NCBI GenBank assembly: GCA_036734025.1
Contig: DAIMZI010000007.1
Location: 54,081-118,080 of the forward strand
Direction of reading: 5' to 3'
Origin: DAIMZI01 sp036734025
GTDB taxonomy: Bacteria; Pseudomonadota; Alphaproteobacteria; Rhizobiales; Rhodomicrobiaceae
Length of the DNA: 64,000 nucleotides
The translations under genes and the position numbers were made by a program. The notes under the pieces were generated by a model. That model searched no databases. It had not been told where the DNA came from and saw only the letters and a list, made by a program, of their open reading frames with translations. This document shows, in pieces, positions 43,607 through 51,786 of this stretch (within the stretch, counting starts at the first letter, position 1; every line of letters begins with the position of its first letter).

Positions 43607-44326
43607 CTAGTCGTCCTCCGTCTTGTCGTGCGCCTCGCCGGAAAACCGGGCGAAGGCGCGTTCGGCCAGCTTCGTGGTGTCTTCCTGGGCTTCCGGCTCG
43701 GCGGTCGGCTCGAACTCCTCGAACACCTCTTCGGGCTTGTCATTGACCGGCTGCAGGCTGCCTTCCCTGGTGCTTTCATCGGCGATTGGCGCTGGCGGAA
43801 GCCGCTTGGCCGCCTTGCCGACTTCCGCATCAAGGTCGATCTGCCGGCAAAGGCCAAGCGTCACCGGGTCGGCGGGCTGCAGATTGGGCATGTTCCAGTG
43901 ACTGCGGTCGCGGATGGTCTGGATCGTCGGTTTCGTCGTGCCGACCAGACGCATGATCTGGGCATCCTTTAGTTCGGGATGGTTGCGCAGCAGCCAGAGG
44001 ATCGCATTTGGCCGATCCTGGCGCCGCGAGACCGGCGTGTATTTCGGCCGACGCTTCATCTTGACCTCGGGGATCTGCACCTTGCTGGTGGCGAGCTTCA
44101 GCCGGTGTGACGGGTCCTCCTGAGCGCGCGCGATCTCCTCGCGCGTCAACTGCCCGGAACTGACCGGGTCCATACCCTTGATGCCCTGGGCGACCTGACC
44201 ATCGGCAATGCCCTTGACCTCGAGCACATGAAGGCCGCAAAAAGCAGCAATCTGCTCAAACGTCAGTGCGGTATTGTCCACCAGCCAGACGGCGGTGGCC
44301 TTGGGCATCAGCGGTTGTCCAGTCAT
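43607..44326 (-). CDS. trcR: cell cycle transcriptional regulator TrcR (DUF1013)
   Basis: A 239-aa protein of the alphaproteobacteria-specific DUF1013 family. The N-terminal ~150 residues have the conserved ATAVWLVDNTALTFEQIA and RRPKYTPVSRRQDRPNAILW segments, with helix-turn-helix-like stretches. The last ~80 residues are acidic and probably disordered. In Caulobacter TrcR is described as a transcription factor in cell-cycle control. ATG 44326 has GGAGGA eight bases upstream; the frame opens at 44461. It is divergent from the FAH-family gene. Confidence 0.9.
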   Translation of the reverse strand: MTGQPLMPKATAVWLVDNTALTFEQIAAFCGLHVLEVKGIADGQVAQGIKGMDPVSSGQLTREEIARAQEDPSHRLKLATSKVQIPEVKMKRRPKYTPVSRRQDRPNAILWLLRNHPELKDAQIMRLVGTTKPTIQTIRDRSHWNMPNLQPADPVTLGLCRQIDLDAEVGKAAKRLPPAPIADESTREGSLQPVNDKPEEVFEEFEPTAEPEAQEDTTKLAERAFARFSGEAHDKTEDD

Positions 44327-44544
44327 CAGCACATTCCTCCTGTCTCCCGTCTGCGCCGGGAGCATGCAACTCTTGCGTTTGGGGAGACCCGATATCAACT
44401 TGGTGCGTTTCATATCAATATAGGTGCAGATTTGCCAGCCCACAAACGCTGGCGCATTCATCGCATGTGTGTAAAGGGTTCGCGCGAACGCAGGCAGAAG
44501 AGTCCGCAGACCTGCGCGCCGGCATGGATTTCAGGGAGGCAATA

Positions 44545-45411
44545 GTGAAGGTCGCCACGATCCGCCACGGACAATCGCATCTCACGGCGCGCCTGAGCGA
44601 TGACGCCAGTACGCTTGTGCCGTTTTCCGACGGGCACGACCCCGCGCGCGGCCTTGCCGGACTGTTGGCTGCTGCGAATGGTGAGCTTGCCCAAGCCACA
44701 GGCAGCGCAACCGCGTTTGATCCGCGCGCGCTGGCAGCGCCGATCCCGGTTCCGGCGCGTAACGTCTTCTGCGTCGGCAAGAATTATGAAGAGCACGCCC
44801 GCGAGATGGCAAAGAGCGTCTTTCAGGGCGCGCAGACGCAATTCCCGATCATCTTCTCCAAGGTGCCGCAATCGGTCATCGGGCCGAATGATGCCATCAT
44901 CATTGACACCTCGGTGTCATCGGCGATCGATTATGAAGGCGAGCTGGCCGTGATCATCGGCCGCGCGGGGCGCAATATCAGCCGCGATGACGCCATGGCC
45001 CATGTGTGGGGCTATACCATCCTCAACGATGTTACCGCGCGCGATGTCCAGAAGCGGCACAATCAGTGGCTGCTTGGCAAATCGCAGGACACGTTCTGCC
45101 CGATGGGACCATGGGCCGTCAGCGCCGACGAGATCGACCTGTCGGACACCTCGATCCGTACGTTCGTCAATGGCGAGCTGCGCCAGGACGGCAATACGCG
45201 CGACATGATCTTCGAAGTGCCCGCGCTCATCGCGGCGATATCTCACGGCATAACGCTGATGCCCGGCGACATCATCGCGACGGGCACCCCCGCCGGGGTC
45301 GGCATGGGGTTTGATCCGCCACGGTTCCTGAAACACGGTGATGTCGTGCGCATCGAGATCGGCGGCATCGGCGCACTGGAAAATCATGTGATCGAGCGCG
45401 CCACGTCCTGA
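44545..45411 (+). CDS. fumarylacetoacetate hydrolase family protein
   Basis: A 288-aa FAH-fold enzyme, most likely a C-C bond hydrolase or decarboxylase for acylpyruvate-like acids. It has VFCVGKNYEEHA, the metal-site DYEGELAVIIGR, GYTILNDVTARDVQ, SQDTFCPMGPW and IATGTPAGVGMGF. I choose the GTG at 44545, preceded by GGGAGG (44534-44539) five bases upstream; an ATG at 44524 and a longer frame to 44266 exist but would overlap the divergent trcR leader. The exact substrate cannot be read from the sequence. Confidence 0.88.
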   Translation: MKVATIRHGQSHLTARLSDDASTLVPFSDGHDPARGLAGLLAAANGELAQATGSATAFDPRALAAPIPVPARNVFCVGKNYEEHAREMAKSVFQGAQTQFPIIFSKVPQSVIGPNDAIIIDTSVSSAIDYEGELAVIIGRAGRNISRDDAMAHVWGYTILNDVTARDVQKRHNQWLLGKSQDTFCPMGPWAVSADEIDLSDTSIRTFVNGELRQDGNTRDMIFEVPALIAAISHGITLMPGDIIATGTPAGVGMGFDPPRFLKHGDVVRIEIGGIGALENHVIERATS

Positions 45412-45519
45412 GCAGCGGCATCTCCTGATCGGGCCTGCATCGCTTGCGCGTAACAGTCTCGGAAATCTCGCATTCATTCATTACGCCAATGCTGAATTCT
45501 TTGTTCAAGGGAGCACCAC

Positions 45520-46476
45520 ATGCCAACGCGACGCGACATCGTTCTGTCGGCGGCCGGCGCCGCCGTCCTTGGTCTTGCAGGTCCGGTGAGGTTCATGCCC
45601 GCCGCCATCGCCGCTGAAGCACGCGAGCAAGGCTTCTTCCGCTACATGATCGGCGATATCGAGGTGTTCGCCATTTACGATGGCATCTCCAGGCGCGAAC
45701 ACGCCGAGGGCTTCATCAGCAATGCATCCATAGACGAGACCCGGCAGGCTCTCGCCGCCGCCGGGCTTGATCCGTCCAGCGTGCCCATCGAGTTCGCCCA
45801 AACCGTCCTCAAGACCGGCGAGCGAACGATACTGATCGACGCAGGCACAGGCGCGCAACTGGCCCCGACAGCCGGCAGGACGATGGCCAACCTCAAGGCC
45901 GCGGGCATCGACCCGGCCGCCATCGACACCATACTGGTCTCGCATTTTCATCCGGACCATATCTTCGGCCTGATGGAAAAAGACACCAATGCCCAGGTGT
46001 TCCCAAATGCCGAGATCATCATGCCGGAAACCGAATATGCCTACTGGACCGATCCCGCGCTCATCCAGAGCCTGCCGGAAAACCGTCGCGGGTTGGCCCA
46101 GCGTATTCAGGCGACATTCCCGAACTGGGACAATATCACCCGTGTCGCGAGCAACGCCGAAGTGGCGCCGGGCATTGTCGGTGTGCCCGCCTTCGGTCAC
46201 ACGCCGGGCCATACCGCATTCCTGGTCAGTTCGGGTGATCAACAGCTCATGGTCGCTGCCGACATAGCCAACCTGCCGGCCCTGTTCGTGCGCAATCCCG
46301 GCTGGCATGTGGCCTTTGATGCCGATCCGCAGATGGCCGAGGCGGCGCGCCGGCGGATGTTCGACCGTGTGATCGCCGATGGCGCGGTGATCGCGGGTTA
46401 TCATTTCGGCTTCCCGAATGCCGGCACGATCAGCCGTGACGGCGAAGGCTATGTGTTCGAGCCGTTGGCCTCGTAA
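45520..46476 (+). CDS. Tat-exported metallo-beta-lactamase-fold hydrolase
   Basis: A 318-aa MBL-fold hydrolase. The N-terminus PTRRDIVLSAAGAAVLGLAG has a twin-arginine motif followed by a hydrophobic stretch and an AIAAEA cleavage site, so it is probably exported folded to the periplasm. The zinc motif is HFHPDH (His142, His144, Asp146, His147). FGHTPGHTAF, the AADIA aspartate and GYHFGFP supply the remaining ligands, so both metal sites look complete. Related proteins include lactonases and arylsulfatase-like hydrolases; the substrate is unknown. Confidence 0.88.
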   Translation: MPTRRDIVLSAAGAAVLGLAGPVRFMPAAIAAEAREQGFFRYMIGDIEVFAIYDGISRREHAEGFISNASIDETRQALAAAGLDPSSVPIEFAQTVLKTGERTILIDAGTGAQLAPTAGRTMANLKAAGIDPAAIDTILVSHFHPDHIFGLMEKDTNAQVFPNAEIIMPETEYAYWTDPALIQSLPENRRGLAQRIQATFPNWDNITRVASNAEVAPGIVGVPAFGHTPGHTAFLVSSGDQQLMVAADIANLPALFVRNPGWHVAFDADPQMAEAARRRMFDRVIADGAVIAGYHFGFPNAGTISRDGEGYVFEPLAS

Positions 46477-46483
46477 GACTAAC

Positions 46484-46529
46484 GCGCGCCCGTTGCGGCT
46501 GCGGGCGCGCGGCAAACCCGCGCTTTGCC
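46484..46529 (+). terminator. possible terminator after the MBL gene
   Basis: GCGCGCCCG (46484-46492) and CGGGCGCGC (46502-46510) form a 9-bp GC stem, followed directly by a second small stem GGCAAA / TTTGCC (46511-46529). No clear T-tract follows. It starts 8 bases after the stop codon. Confidence 0.35.
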
Positions 46530-46693
46530 GCTTCGTTTGCTGCTGTGGCACACGCCCGGCCTCGTGGCGCGAATTTTGATTTGCGGTGATCTTGCACTTC
46601 GTCGCGCGATGCACACTTGCCGCCATCATGCCGTTGCGGCATGAAGCCATCTTTGCGCGGGTGCACGAGGCGCCCCGTCTTCCGGGGGAATGA

Positions 46694-47671
46694 ATGATTT
46701 ATCTGGGTCTGGCCGTTGGCCTGACGCTGCTCTTCGTCGGCGCGGAGCTGCTCGTTCGTGGCGCGGTGCGCCTGGCGAGCGGGCTTGGCATCTCGCCACT
46801 CGTGATCGGCGTGACGCTGGTCGGCTTCGGCACCTCCGCGCCCGAACTTGTAACCTCGATCGAAGCCTCCCTGAGCGGCGCGCCGGGCATTGCTCTTGGC
46901 AATATCGTCGGCTCCAATATTGCCAATATCCTGCTGATTATGGGCATTTCCGCACTGCTCTACCCGGTCATGGTCAGTTCCACGGCTCTCAAGCGCGATG
47001 GCATGGTGATGCTGGCGAGCACGCTCGTGTTTGCTGGTGTGTGCGCGCTCATGCCACTTGGACGCGTGCTCGGCGCCGCTTTCCTGTTCGCGCTGGCCGT
47101 TTACCTGATCATGATCGTGCGCACCGAGCGCCAGAACAGCGCCGCCGAGCGCAGTGCGGCGCGCGCCAAGGCCAAGGCGCTGGAAGACGCCGACCCGCTG
47201 TTGCGCGCAGGGGCTGAACGCACCCTTCCTCCGTTGCTTGCCCTTGTGCTTGCGCTGGCCGGTCTGGGCCTGCTCATTGTTGGCGCCAGTCTGCTGGTTT
47301 CGAACGCGGTCCTGCTCGCCCAGCAGATCGGCGTGTCCGATGCGGTAATCGGCCTGACCATCGTTGCGGTGGGCACTTCGCTACCCGAACTGGTCACATC
47401 CGTCATTGCCGCGATCCGCAAGGAGTCCGACGTTGCCCTTGGCAACATCATCGGCTCGAACATCTACAACCTGCTCGGCATAGGTGGCGTCACCGCGCTT
47501 GTCGCGCCGCTGGAGGTGCCTAGCCAGATCATTACCTTCGACAATCCCGCGATGATCCTCGCCACGCTGGCGCTCGTGCTGATGGCGTGGTTCGGATCGC
47601 GCATCTCGCGCGGGCAGGGGGCCGCTCTGCTCATCGCCTATATCGGCTATATCTGGCTGATCTGGCCTTGA
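46694..47671 (+). CDS. calcium/sodium antiporter (CaCA family), copy 2
   Basis: A 325-aa paralogue of the exchanger at 8937-9911 with the same two-repeat fold and near-identical signature segments: FGTSAPELVTS, GNIVGSNIANILL, VGTSLPELVTS and GNIIGSNIYNLL. It has a longer charged loop (about residues 138-175, Glu/Arg/Ala-rich) between the halves. It likely moves Ca2+ out against Na+ or H+. A small GGCTGG/CCAGCC hairpin (47684-47701) follows the stop. Confidence 0.92.
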   Translation: MIYLGLAVGLTLLFVGAELLVRGAVRLASGLGISPLVIGVTLVGFGTSAPELVTSIEASLSGAPGIALGNIVGSNIANILLIMGISALLYPVMVSSTALKRDGMVMLASTLVFAGVCALMPLGRVLGAAFLFALAVYLIMIVRTERQNSAAERSAARAKAKALEDADPLLRAGAERTLPPLLALVLALAGLGLLIVGASLLVSNAVLLAQQIGVSDAVIGLTIVAVGTSLPELVTSVIAAIRKESDVALGNIIGSNIYNLLGIGGVTALVAPLEVPSQIITFDNPAMILATLALVLMAWFGSRISRGQGAALLIAYIGYIWLIWP

Positions 47672-47810
47672 GGCCGCCGCGAGGGCTGGCTTTGCCCAGC
47701 CGCGCAACCGTGCCGTATCGGGACGCCATTAGTGCGGCGTTTACATAGCCTTGCGTCCAATTAAGGAAGAATTTGCAATAAGATTTATTATCTTGTCCCC
47801 GGCATGCGAA

Positions 47811-47825
47811 TTAAATCGCCATTAA
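47811..47825 (+). promoter_or_regulatory. CtrA-type binding site upstream of the first Flp pilin
   Basis: TTAA-ATCGCCA-TTAA is a perfect match to the CtrA consensus TTAA-N7-TTAA. It lies in an AT-rich stretch 112 bases before the flp start. In Caulobacter pilA is activated by CtrA, and DivK, which controls CtrA, is encoded in this window. The match is seen directly; the binding is inferred. Confidence 0.6.
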
Positions 47826-47937
47826 ATGTTTGAACCTAGCGTCGGGTTTGTCAGACGTTCCTTGTGAACCTCAATTCATCTCGCCGATCCGGACCTCAGG
47901 CCCGAGTATCTGGCGTATCACCGTTCGGGAGACATCA

Positions 47938-48123
47938 ATGCGCAATCTCATCATCCGTTTCGCCCGCTGCGAGTCCGGAGCGACCTCGATTGAATACGGT
48001 CTGATCGCCGCAGGCATCAGCATTGCCCTCATCACGCTTGTGGGCCAGCTCGGCGATGAATTGCAGACGCTGTTCGGCAAGCTCAAGAACGATCTGATGA
48101 ACTTCAACGGCACCACGGGCTGA
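47938..48123 (+). CDS. Flp family type IVb pilin, first copy
   Basis: A 61-aa Flp/PilA prepilin, the major subunit type of Tad pili. A short basic leader precedes the prepilin peptidase site SG|ATSIEYGLI, with Glu at +5 and Tyr at +6 as expected for Flp pilins, then a hydrophobic helix (IAAGISIALITLVGQLGDEL). The start at 47938 has GGGAG seven bases upstream; the frame opens at 47830. A perfect CtrA-type site lies 112 bases upstream. No prepilin peptidase gene is seen in the locus. Confidence 0.92.
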   Translation: MRNLIIRFARCESGATSIEYGLIAAGISIALITLVGQLGDELQTLFGKLKNDLMNFNGTTG

Positions 48124-48194
48124 TCGCTTCAGGCAGGGAGGATGGGTGTCTTCCCTTGCCTGACAAAGCCGTCGCACTCTGGGGGGAGATTGCG

Positions 48195-48365
48195 GTGCTC
48201 AGATCATTGATACGCGCATGGGCGCTGGACAGATCCGGCGCCACCGCCTTGGAATATGCGCTGCTGGTCGGCGTGGTTCTGGCTATCGCGCTCGCTAGCA
48301 ATGCGCTCGTAGACGTCGTTGAAAATATGTTTTCAGCAATCATTCGGGCAGTTGGCCGGATCTAG
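48195..48365 (+). CDS. Flp family type IVb pilin, second copy
   Basis: A 56-aa prepilin-like protein. The peptidase site reads SG|ATALEYALL, with the Glu-Tyr pair conserved, followed by a hydrophobic helix (VGVVLAIALASNALVDVV). I choose GTG 48195, with GGAG (48185-48188) six bases upstream; the open frame starts at 48156. It differs clearly from the first pilin outside the motif, so it may be a minor pilin or pseudopilin, the only candidate for that role here because tadE/F/G are absent. Confidence 0.87.
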   Translation: MLRSLIRAWALDRSGATALEYALLVGVVLAIALASNALVDVVENMFSAIIRAVGRI

Positions 48366-48490
48366 TTGTCAGGCCAGCAGTGAATTCGGTCGAAGTTGTT
48401 GAAAATATTAAATTTTCACCTCTTTTTACACGAAATGCGAAACTTTAGGCAATCATTTCGGTAAAAATCTCTTGCAAATTTTCCGGTAAA

Positions 48491-48505
48491 TTAACGCGGC
48501 CTTTA
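48491..48505 (+). promoter_or_regulatory. near-match CtrA-type site upstream of the cpaB-like gene
   Basis: TTAA-CGCGGCC-TTTA differs from TTAA-N7-TTAA at one fixed base. It lies 55 bases before the cpaB-like start, in an AT-rich 195-base gap after the second pilin. It would suggest a second promoter for the assembly genes. Confidence 0.35.
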
Positions 48506-48560
48506 CCCAGCCTCACACAAATTCTGTGTGGGCATAAAAGGGAGATGGGGGCGTTGAACC

Positions 48561-48785
48561 ATGGATCGTTTGCGATTGTGCGTGCTCGGTGCCGCGCTCG
48601 TCTGCGGGTTGTCGTCTGCCGCTCTTGTCCGGCAAATTCTGGGGGAGAGGCAAGCGCATGCCGCGCCGCCGAGCGTGGTCGTGGCCGTTGAGCCGGCCGC
48701 ATCAGCCGATCATGCAATCAGCCCACCGCAGGCTTCACGCATCTGGAAATATGGCGTGCGTATCAGGAACGCCAGCCTGCCATGA
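48561..48785 (+). CDS. truncated CpaB-like pilus protein
   Basis: A 74-aa frame beginning with a transmembrane or signal segment (LCVLGAALVCGLSSAALV), then APPSVVVAVEPA, which resembles the start of CpaB/RcpC (membrane helix followed by a VLVA strand). The rest of CpaB, about 200 residues with the SAF domain, is absent: the frame ends in TGA overlapping the cpaC ATG (ATGA). The position between flp and cpaC is where cpaB normally lies. It may be a decayed gene or a minimal anchor. The identification rests on position and topology more than on sequence. Confidence 0.55.
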   Translation: MDRLRLCVLGAALVCGLSSAALVRQILGERQAHAAPPSVVVAVEPAASADHAISPPQASRIWKYGVRIRNASLP

Positions 48786-50179
48786 ACACCAAACGGATCA
48801 ATCCGCGCACAGCCGGCGCTGTTGCGGCTGGTATGGGAATGTGTCTTGGCATCATGCTGGCGGGCTGCGGCCCTCTTCACGCGATGGCCGACCGGCCCGG
48901 CGCGCCGCAAAGCGCCGCAGCCCAAGATATTGTCAGCCAAGCATCTGCCAAGGCTGACCGCGAGCCCGAACGTCTGCTGCTGGGTCTGAGCAAGTCCGCG
49001 CAACTGCAACTGCCGCGAGATGCCGCCGACATCCTCCTTTCGAATCCCGCGATCGTCGAGGCCGTCGTGCGCACGCCGCGCCGTATCTACCTGATCGGCA
49101 AGGCGCTCGGCGAGGCGCGCGTGTTCATCACCGATGCGCATGGCGCGCAGATCATGGTGCTCGATGTCAGCGTGGCCAAGGATCTGCGACCTCTATCCGC
49201 GATCATCGAACGGCTCATCCCCGGCTCCAGCATATCGCTTGAGGGCGTTTCAGGCTCGGTGATCCTCACCGGCTCGGTGCGCACGCCAGGCGATGCCGTC
49301 AACGCCGCCGCCATCGCCAGACGCTATATCGGCGGCGCCGATGACCAGCAGGTGCTCAACCTGCTGAGCGTCGAGACCAAGGAGCAGGTGCTGCTCAAGG
49401 TAACGGTGGCGGAGATCAACCGGAGTGCGGTCCAGCGGCTGGGCATCGACATTGGCGAAGTTGCGGCCCGCGCGGGACATGCATCGTTCAGCGCCGCCAC
49501 TGGCAACAGTTTCGCCCTGACGTCCGCGCTTGCCGCGCCGGGCGCCGGGCTTGCCGGCCTCATCGAGTGGCGGGCCGGCGATGCGCGCATCAGCGCCATA
49601 CTGGATGCGCTGGAGCGTGGCGGGCTGGCGCGCACGCTGGCCGAGCCCAACCTGACGGCGGTATCGGGCGAGACGGCGACCTTTCTCGCCGGTGGCGAGT
49701 TTCCCGTCCCCGTGGCATCCGATGAGCGCGGCATCAGCGTGACTTTCCGTCAGTTCGGCATCGGGCTCGCCTTTACGCCGCTGGTGATGAGCGAGGGGCG
49801 CATCGTGCTCAAGATCGGCGTCGAGGTCAGCGAGCTCAGCTCTGACGGCGCCGTCCAGACAGGCGAATTCTCGATACCCGCACTCCGGGTGCGCCGGGCC
49901 AGCACGACCGTCGAACTGTCGAGCGGCGGCGCCATCATGATAGCCGGGCTTATCTCCGAGCAGACCCGGCGGCAGCTTGACGGCATTCCCGGCCTGCGCG
50001 AGTTGCCAATGCTCGGCGCCTTGTTCAGCAGCGAAGAGTTCATCCGCTCCCAGAGCGAGCTTGTCATTCTCGTCAGCCCGGTCCTGGTCAGCGAGACACA
50101 AGCAGACTGGCTCGCGGTGCCAGAGCCGGTTTCCGCGCTCGAGGGCGAACCGCATACGGATGGCTTCATCATCAAGTGA
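48782..50179 (+). CDS. cpaC: Tad pilus outer-membrane secretin CpaC/RcpA
   Basis: A 465-aa secretin that forms the outer-membrane pore of the Tad pilus. The N-terminal segment ends in LAGC, a lipobox, so it may be a lipoprotein. A BON/N-domain follows (QLPRDAADILLSNPAIVEAVVR ... RIYLIGKALGEARVFITD). The C-terminal secretin domain contains VLLKVTVAEINRS, LAEPNLTAVSGETATFLAGGEFP and the final IPGLRELPMLGALF ... ELVILVSPVLV. All expected parts are present. It starts by overlap with the cpaB-like frame. Confidence 0.92.
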   Translation: MNTKRINPRTAGAVAAGMGMCLGIMLAGCGPLHAMADRPGAPQSAAAQDIVSQASAKADREPERLLLGLSKSAQLQLPRDAADILLSNPAIVEAVVRTPRRIYLIGKALGEARVFITDAHGAQIMVLDVSVAKDLRPLSAIIERLIPGSSISLEGVSGSVILTGSVRTPGDAVNAAAIARRYIGGADDQQVLNLLSVETKEQVLLKVTVAEINRSAVQRLGIDIGEVAARAGHASFSAATGNSFALTSALAAPGAGLAGLIEWRAGDARISAILDALERGGLARTLAEPNLTAVSGETATFLAGGEFPVPVASDERGISVTFRQFGIGLAFTPLVMSEGRIVLKIGVEVSELSSDGAVQTGEFSIPALRVRRASTTVELSSGGAIMIAGLISEQTRRQLDGIPGLRELPMLGALFSSEEFIRSQSELVILVSPVLVSETQADWLAVPEPVSALEGEPHTDGFIIK

Positions 50180-50189
50180 GGGACAGGCC

Positions 50190-50525
50190 ATGACGCCAAT
50201 GTGCATCGCGAAATCCGTCCTGACCGCCATTGCCTGCATTGGCGCGGTCCTTTGCGTGGGCTGCGCCGGGGCCGGGCTGCTGGCGCCGCCGGAGCCGGTC
50301 CGCTTCCACGATGCCGCGGACGCGGCCACCCCATCGCCGCTTGGCGCAGCGGTCGCAGCAAACCGCACCGCGATGGCGCGCGAGAGCACAGCCGACATAT
50401 CCGACCAGACGCCGCGTGATGGCGCGCGCCGCGATCAGGTCTTTGCCCGCCATGCGAAAGGCCAGCCGACCGGCGCACAGCGTGATGCCGCTGAAACTGT
50501 CACCATTGCCGATGGCATGGATTAG
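50190..50525 (+). CDS. shortened CpaD-like pilus lipoprotein
   Basis: A 111-aa protein. A signal sequence ends in LCVGC, a plausible lipobox. The part after residue ~45 (PLGAAVAANRTAMARE, then DGARRDQVFARHAKGQPTG) resembles the C-terminal third of CpaD, where an asparagine-containing LG-x-A-x-x-N segment precedes an RR-x-x-V-x-x-x-x-x-GQ stretch. CpaD is usually over 200 aa, so the N-terminal domain is missing. The ATG at 50190 follows GAGGGACAGG. It lies between cpaC and cpaF, where cpaD belongs. The assignment is moderate. Confidence 0.6.
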   Translation: MTPMCIAKSVLTAIACIGAVLCVGCAGAGLLAPPEPVRFHDAADAATPSPLGAAVAANRTAMARESTADISDQTPRDGARRDQVFARHAKGQPTGAQRDAAETVTIADGMD

Positions 50526-50529
50526 CGTC

Positions 50530-51786
50530 ATGTCAGACACAGGTGATATCGGTGAGATGGGGGAACTGAAGCGCGCGATCATCGATGCGCTGTTCGATAG
50601 CGTCGATCTGGTGCGCCTTGCCGGCCTTGAGCGCGACGGCGCGCGCACGATCATCCGTGAGATCGTCGCCGAGGTGCTGAGCCTGCGCCACGCCATGCTG
50701 AGCGCGCACGACCAGGCGTGCCTGATCGCCGAGATCTGCGATGATGTCTTCGGCTTCGGTCCGCTTGAGCCGCTTTTGGCATGCGATGATGTCACCGACA
50801 TCATGGTCATCGGGCCGGACCGCTGTTTCATCGAGCGCGCCGGCCGGATCGAACCTTCGCCGACAAGGTTCGGCGGCGTCGCCCAGCTTCATGCATTGTG
50901 CCAGAAGATCGCAGCGCTTACGGGCCGCCGGGTCGATGAACAATCGCCGCTGTGCGACGCGCGCCTGCCCGATGGAAGCCGCGTCAACATCGTGCTGCCG
51001 CCGCTCGCGCTGGATGGGCCGGTGCTCAGCATCCGGCGCTTCCGTACCCGGCCGCTGAGCCTGACCGATCTGGTTCGGCGCGGCGCCATCAGCGAGGACG
51101 GGGCCGCGCTTCTGGCGCACATCGCGCGCTCAAGGCGCAACCTTCTGGTGTGCGGCGGTGCCGGCGCGGGCAAGACCACGCTGCTCAATTGTCTGGCCGG
51201 TGAAATCGACGCGGCTGAGCGGATCATCACCTGCGAGGACGCCGCCGAACTTCAGCTCCAGCAGCCTCATGTCGTGCGCCTGGAAACGCGGACCGCCAAT
51301 CTGGAGGGAGCCGGCGCAATCGGCATGGGTGATCTGCTGCGCAACTGCCTGCGCATGCGCCCCGATCGGATCATCGTCGGCGAAGTGCGCGGGGCCGAAG
51401 CGTTTCATCTGCTGCAGGCGATGAATACCGGCCATGACGGCTCGATGGGCACGCTGCACGCCAACTCTCCGGCGGATGCGCTGCGCCGGCTTGAAGGCAT
51501 GGTGCTGATGGGCGGCCAGGCGCTGGGTGGCGCGCTGCCTCTGGAAGCGGTGCGCGGCATGATCGCGAGCGCGCTCGACATCATCATCCACGCCGTGCGC
51601 TTTCCCGATGGCAGCCGGCGCCTGTCGCGTATCAGCCGGCTGAGGACCACGGGCGATGGTGGCCTCCAGCTCGATGATCTGATGCGGCTCGACATGAGCG
51701 GCGAGCGGCCGCAATGGCTGGTCGTGACGGATCTGGCCGATCAGCATGGCAGCAACGGGCGCGTGATGGAGCCGGCCCATGGCTGA
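50530..51786 (+). CDS. cpaF: Tad pilus assembly ATPase CpaF/TadA
   Basis: A 418-aa secretion ATPase of the VirB11/PulE group that powers pilus assembly. The N-terminal domain (DDVFGFGPLEPLLACDDVTDIMV) is family-typical. Walker A is GGAGAGKTTLL (Lys215), Walker B-like RIIVGEVRGAEA, and the His box is TGHDGSMGTLHANSPADAL. I use ATG 50530, with GGA eight bases upstream; ATG 50512 is possible, and the open frame reaches back to 50230. Normally cpaE (TadZ) lies before cpaF; here cpaD directly precedes it. The stop overlaps tadB. Confidence 0.94.
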   Translation: MSDTGDIGEMGELKRAIIDALFDSVDLVRLAGLERDGARTIIREIVAEVLSLRHAMLSAHDQACLIAEICDDVFGFGPLEPLLACDDVTDIMVIGPDRCFIERAGRIEPSPTRFGGVAQLHALCQKIAALTGRRVDEQSPLCDARLPDGSRVNIVLPPLALDGPVLSIRRFRTRPLSLTDLVRRGAISEDGAALLAHIARSRRNLLVCGGAGAGKTTLLNCLAGEIDAAERIITCEDAAELQLQQPHVVRLETRTANLEGAGAIGMGDLLRNCLRMRPDRIIVGEVRGAEAFHLLQAMNTGHDGSMGTLHANSPADALRRLEGMVLMGGQALGGALPLEAVRGMIASALDIIIHAVRFPDGSRRLSRISRLRTTGDGGLQLDDLMRLDMSGERPQWLVVTDLADQHGSNGRVMEPAHG

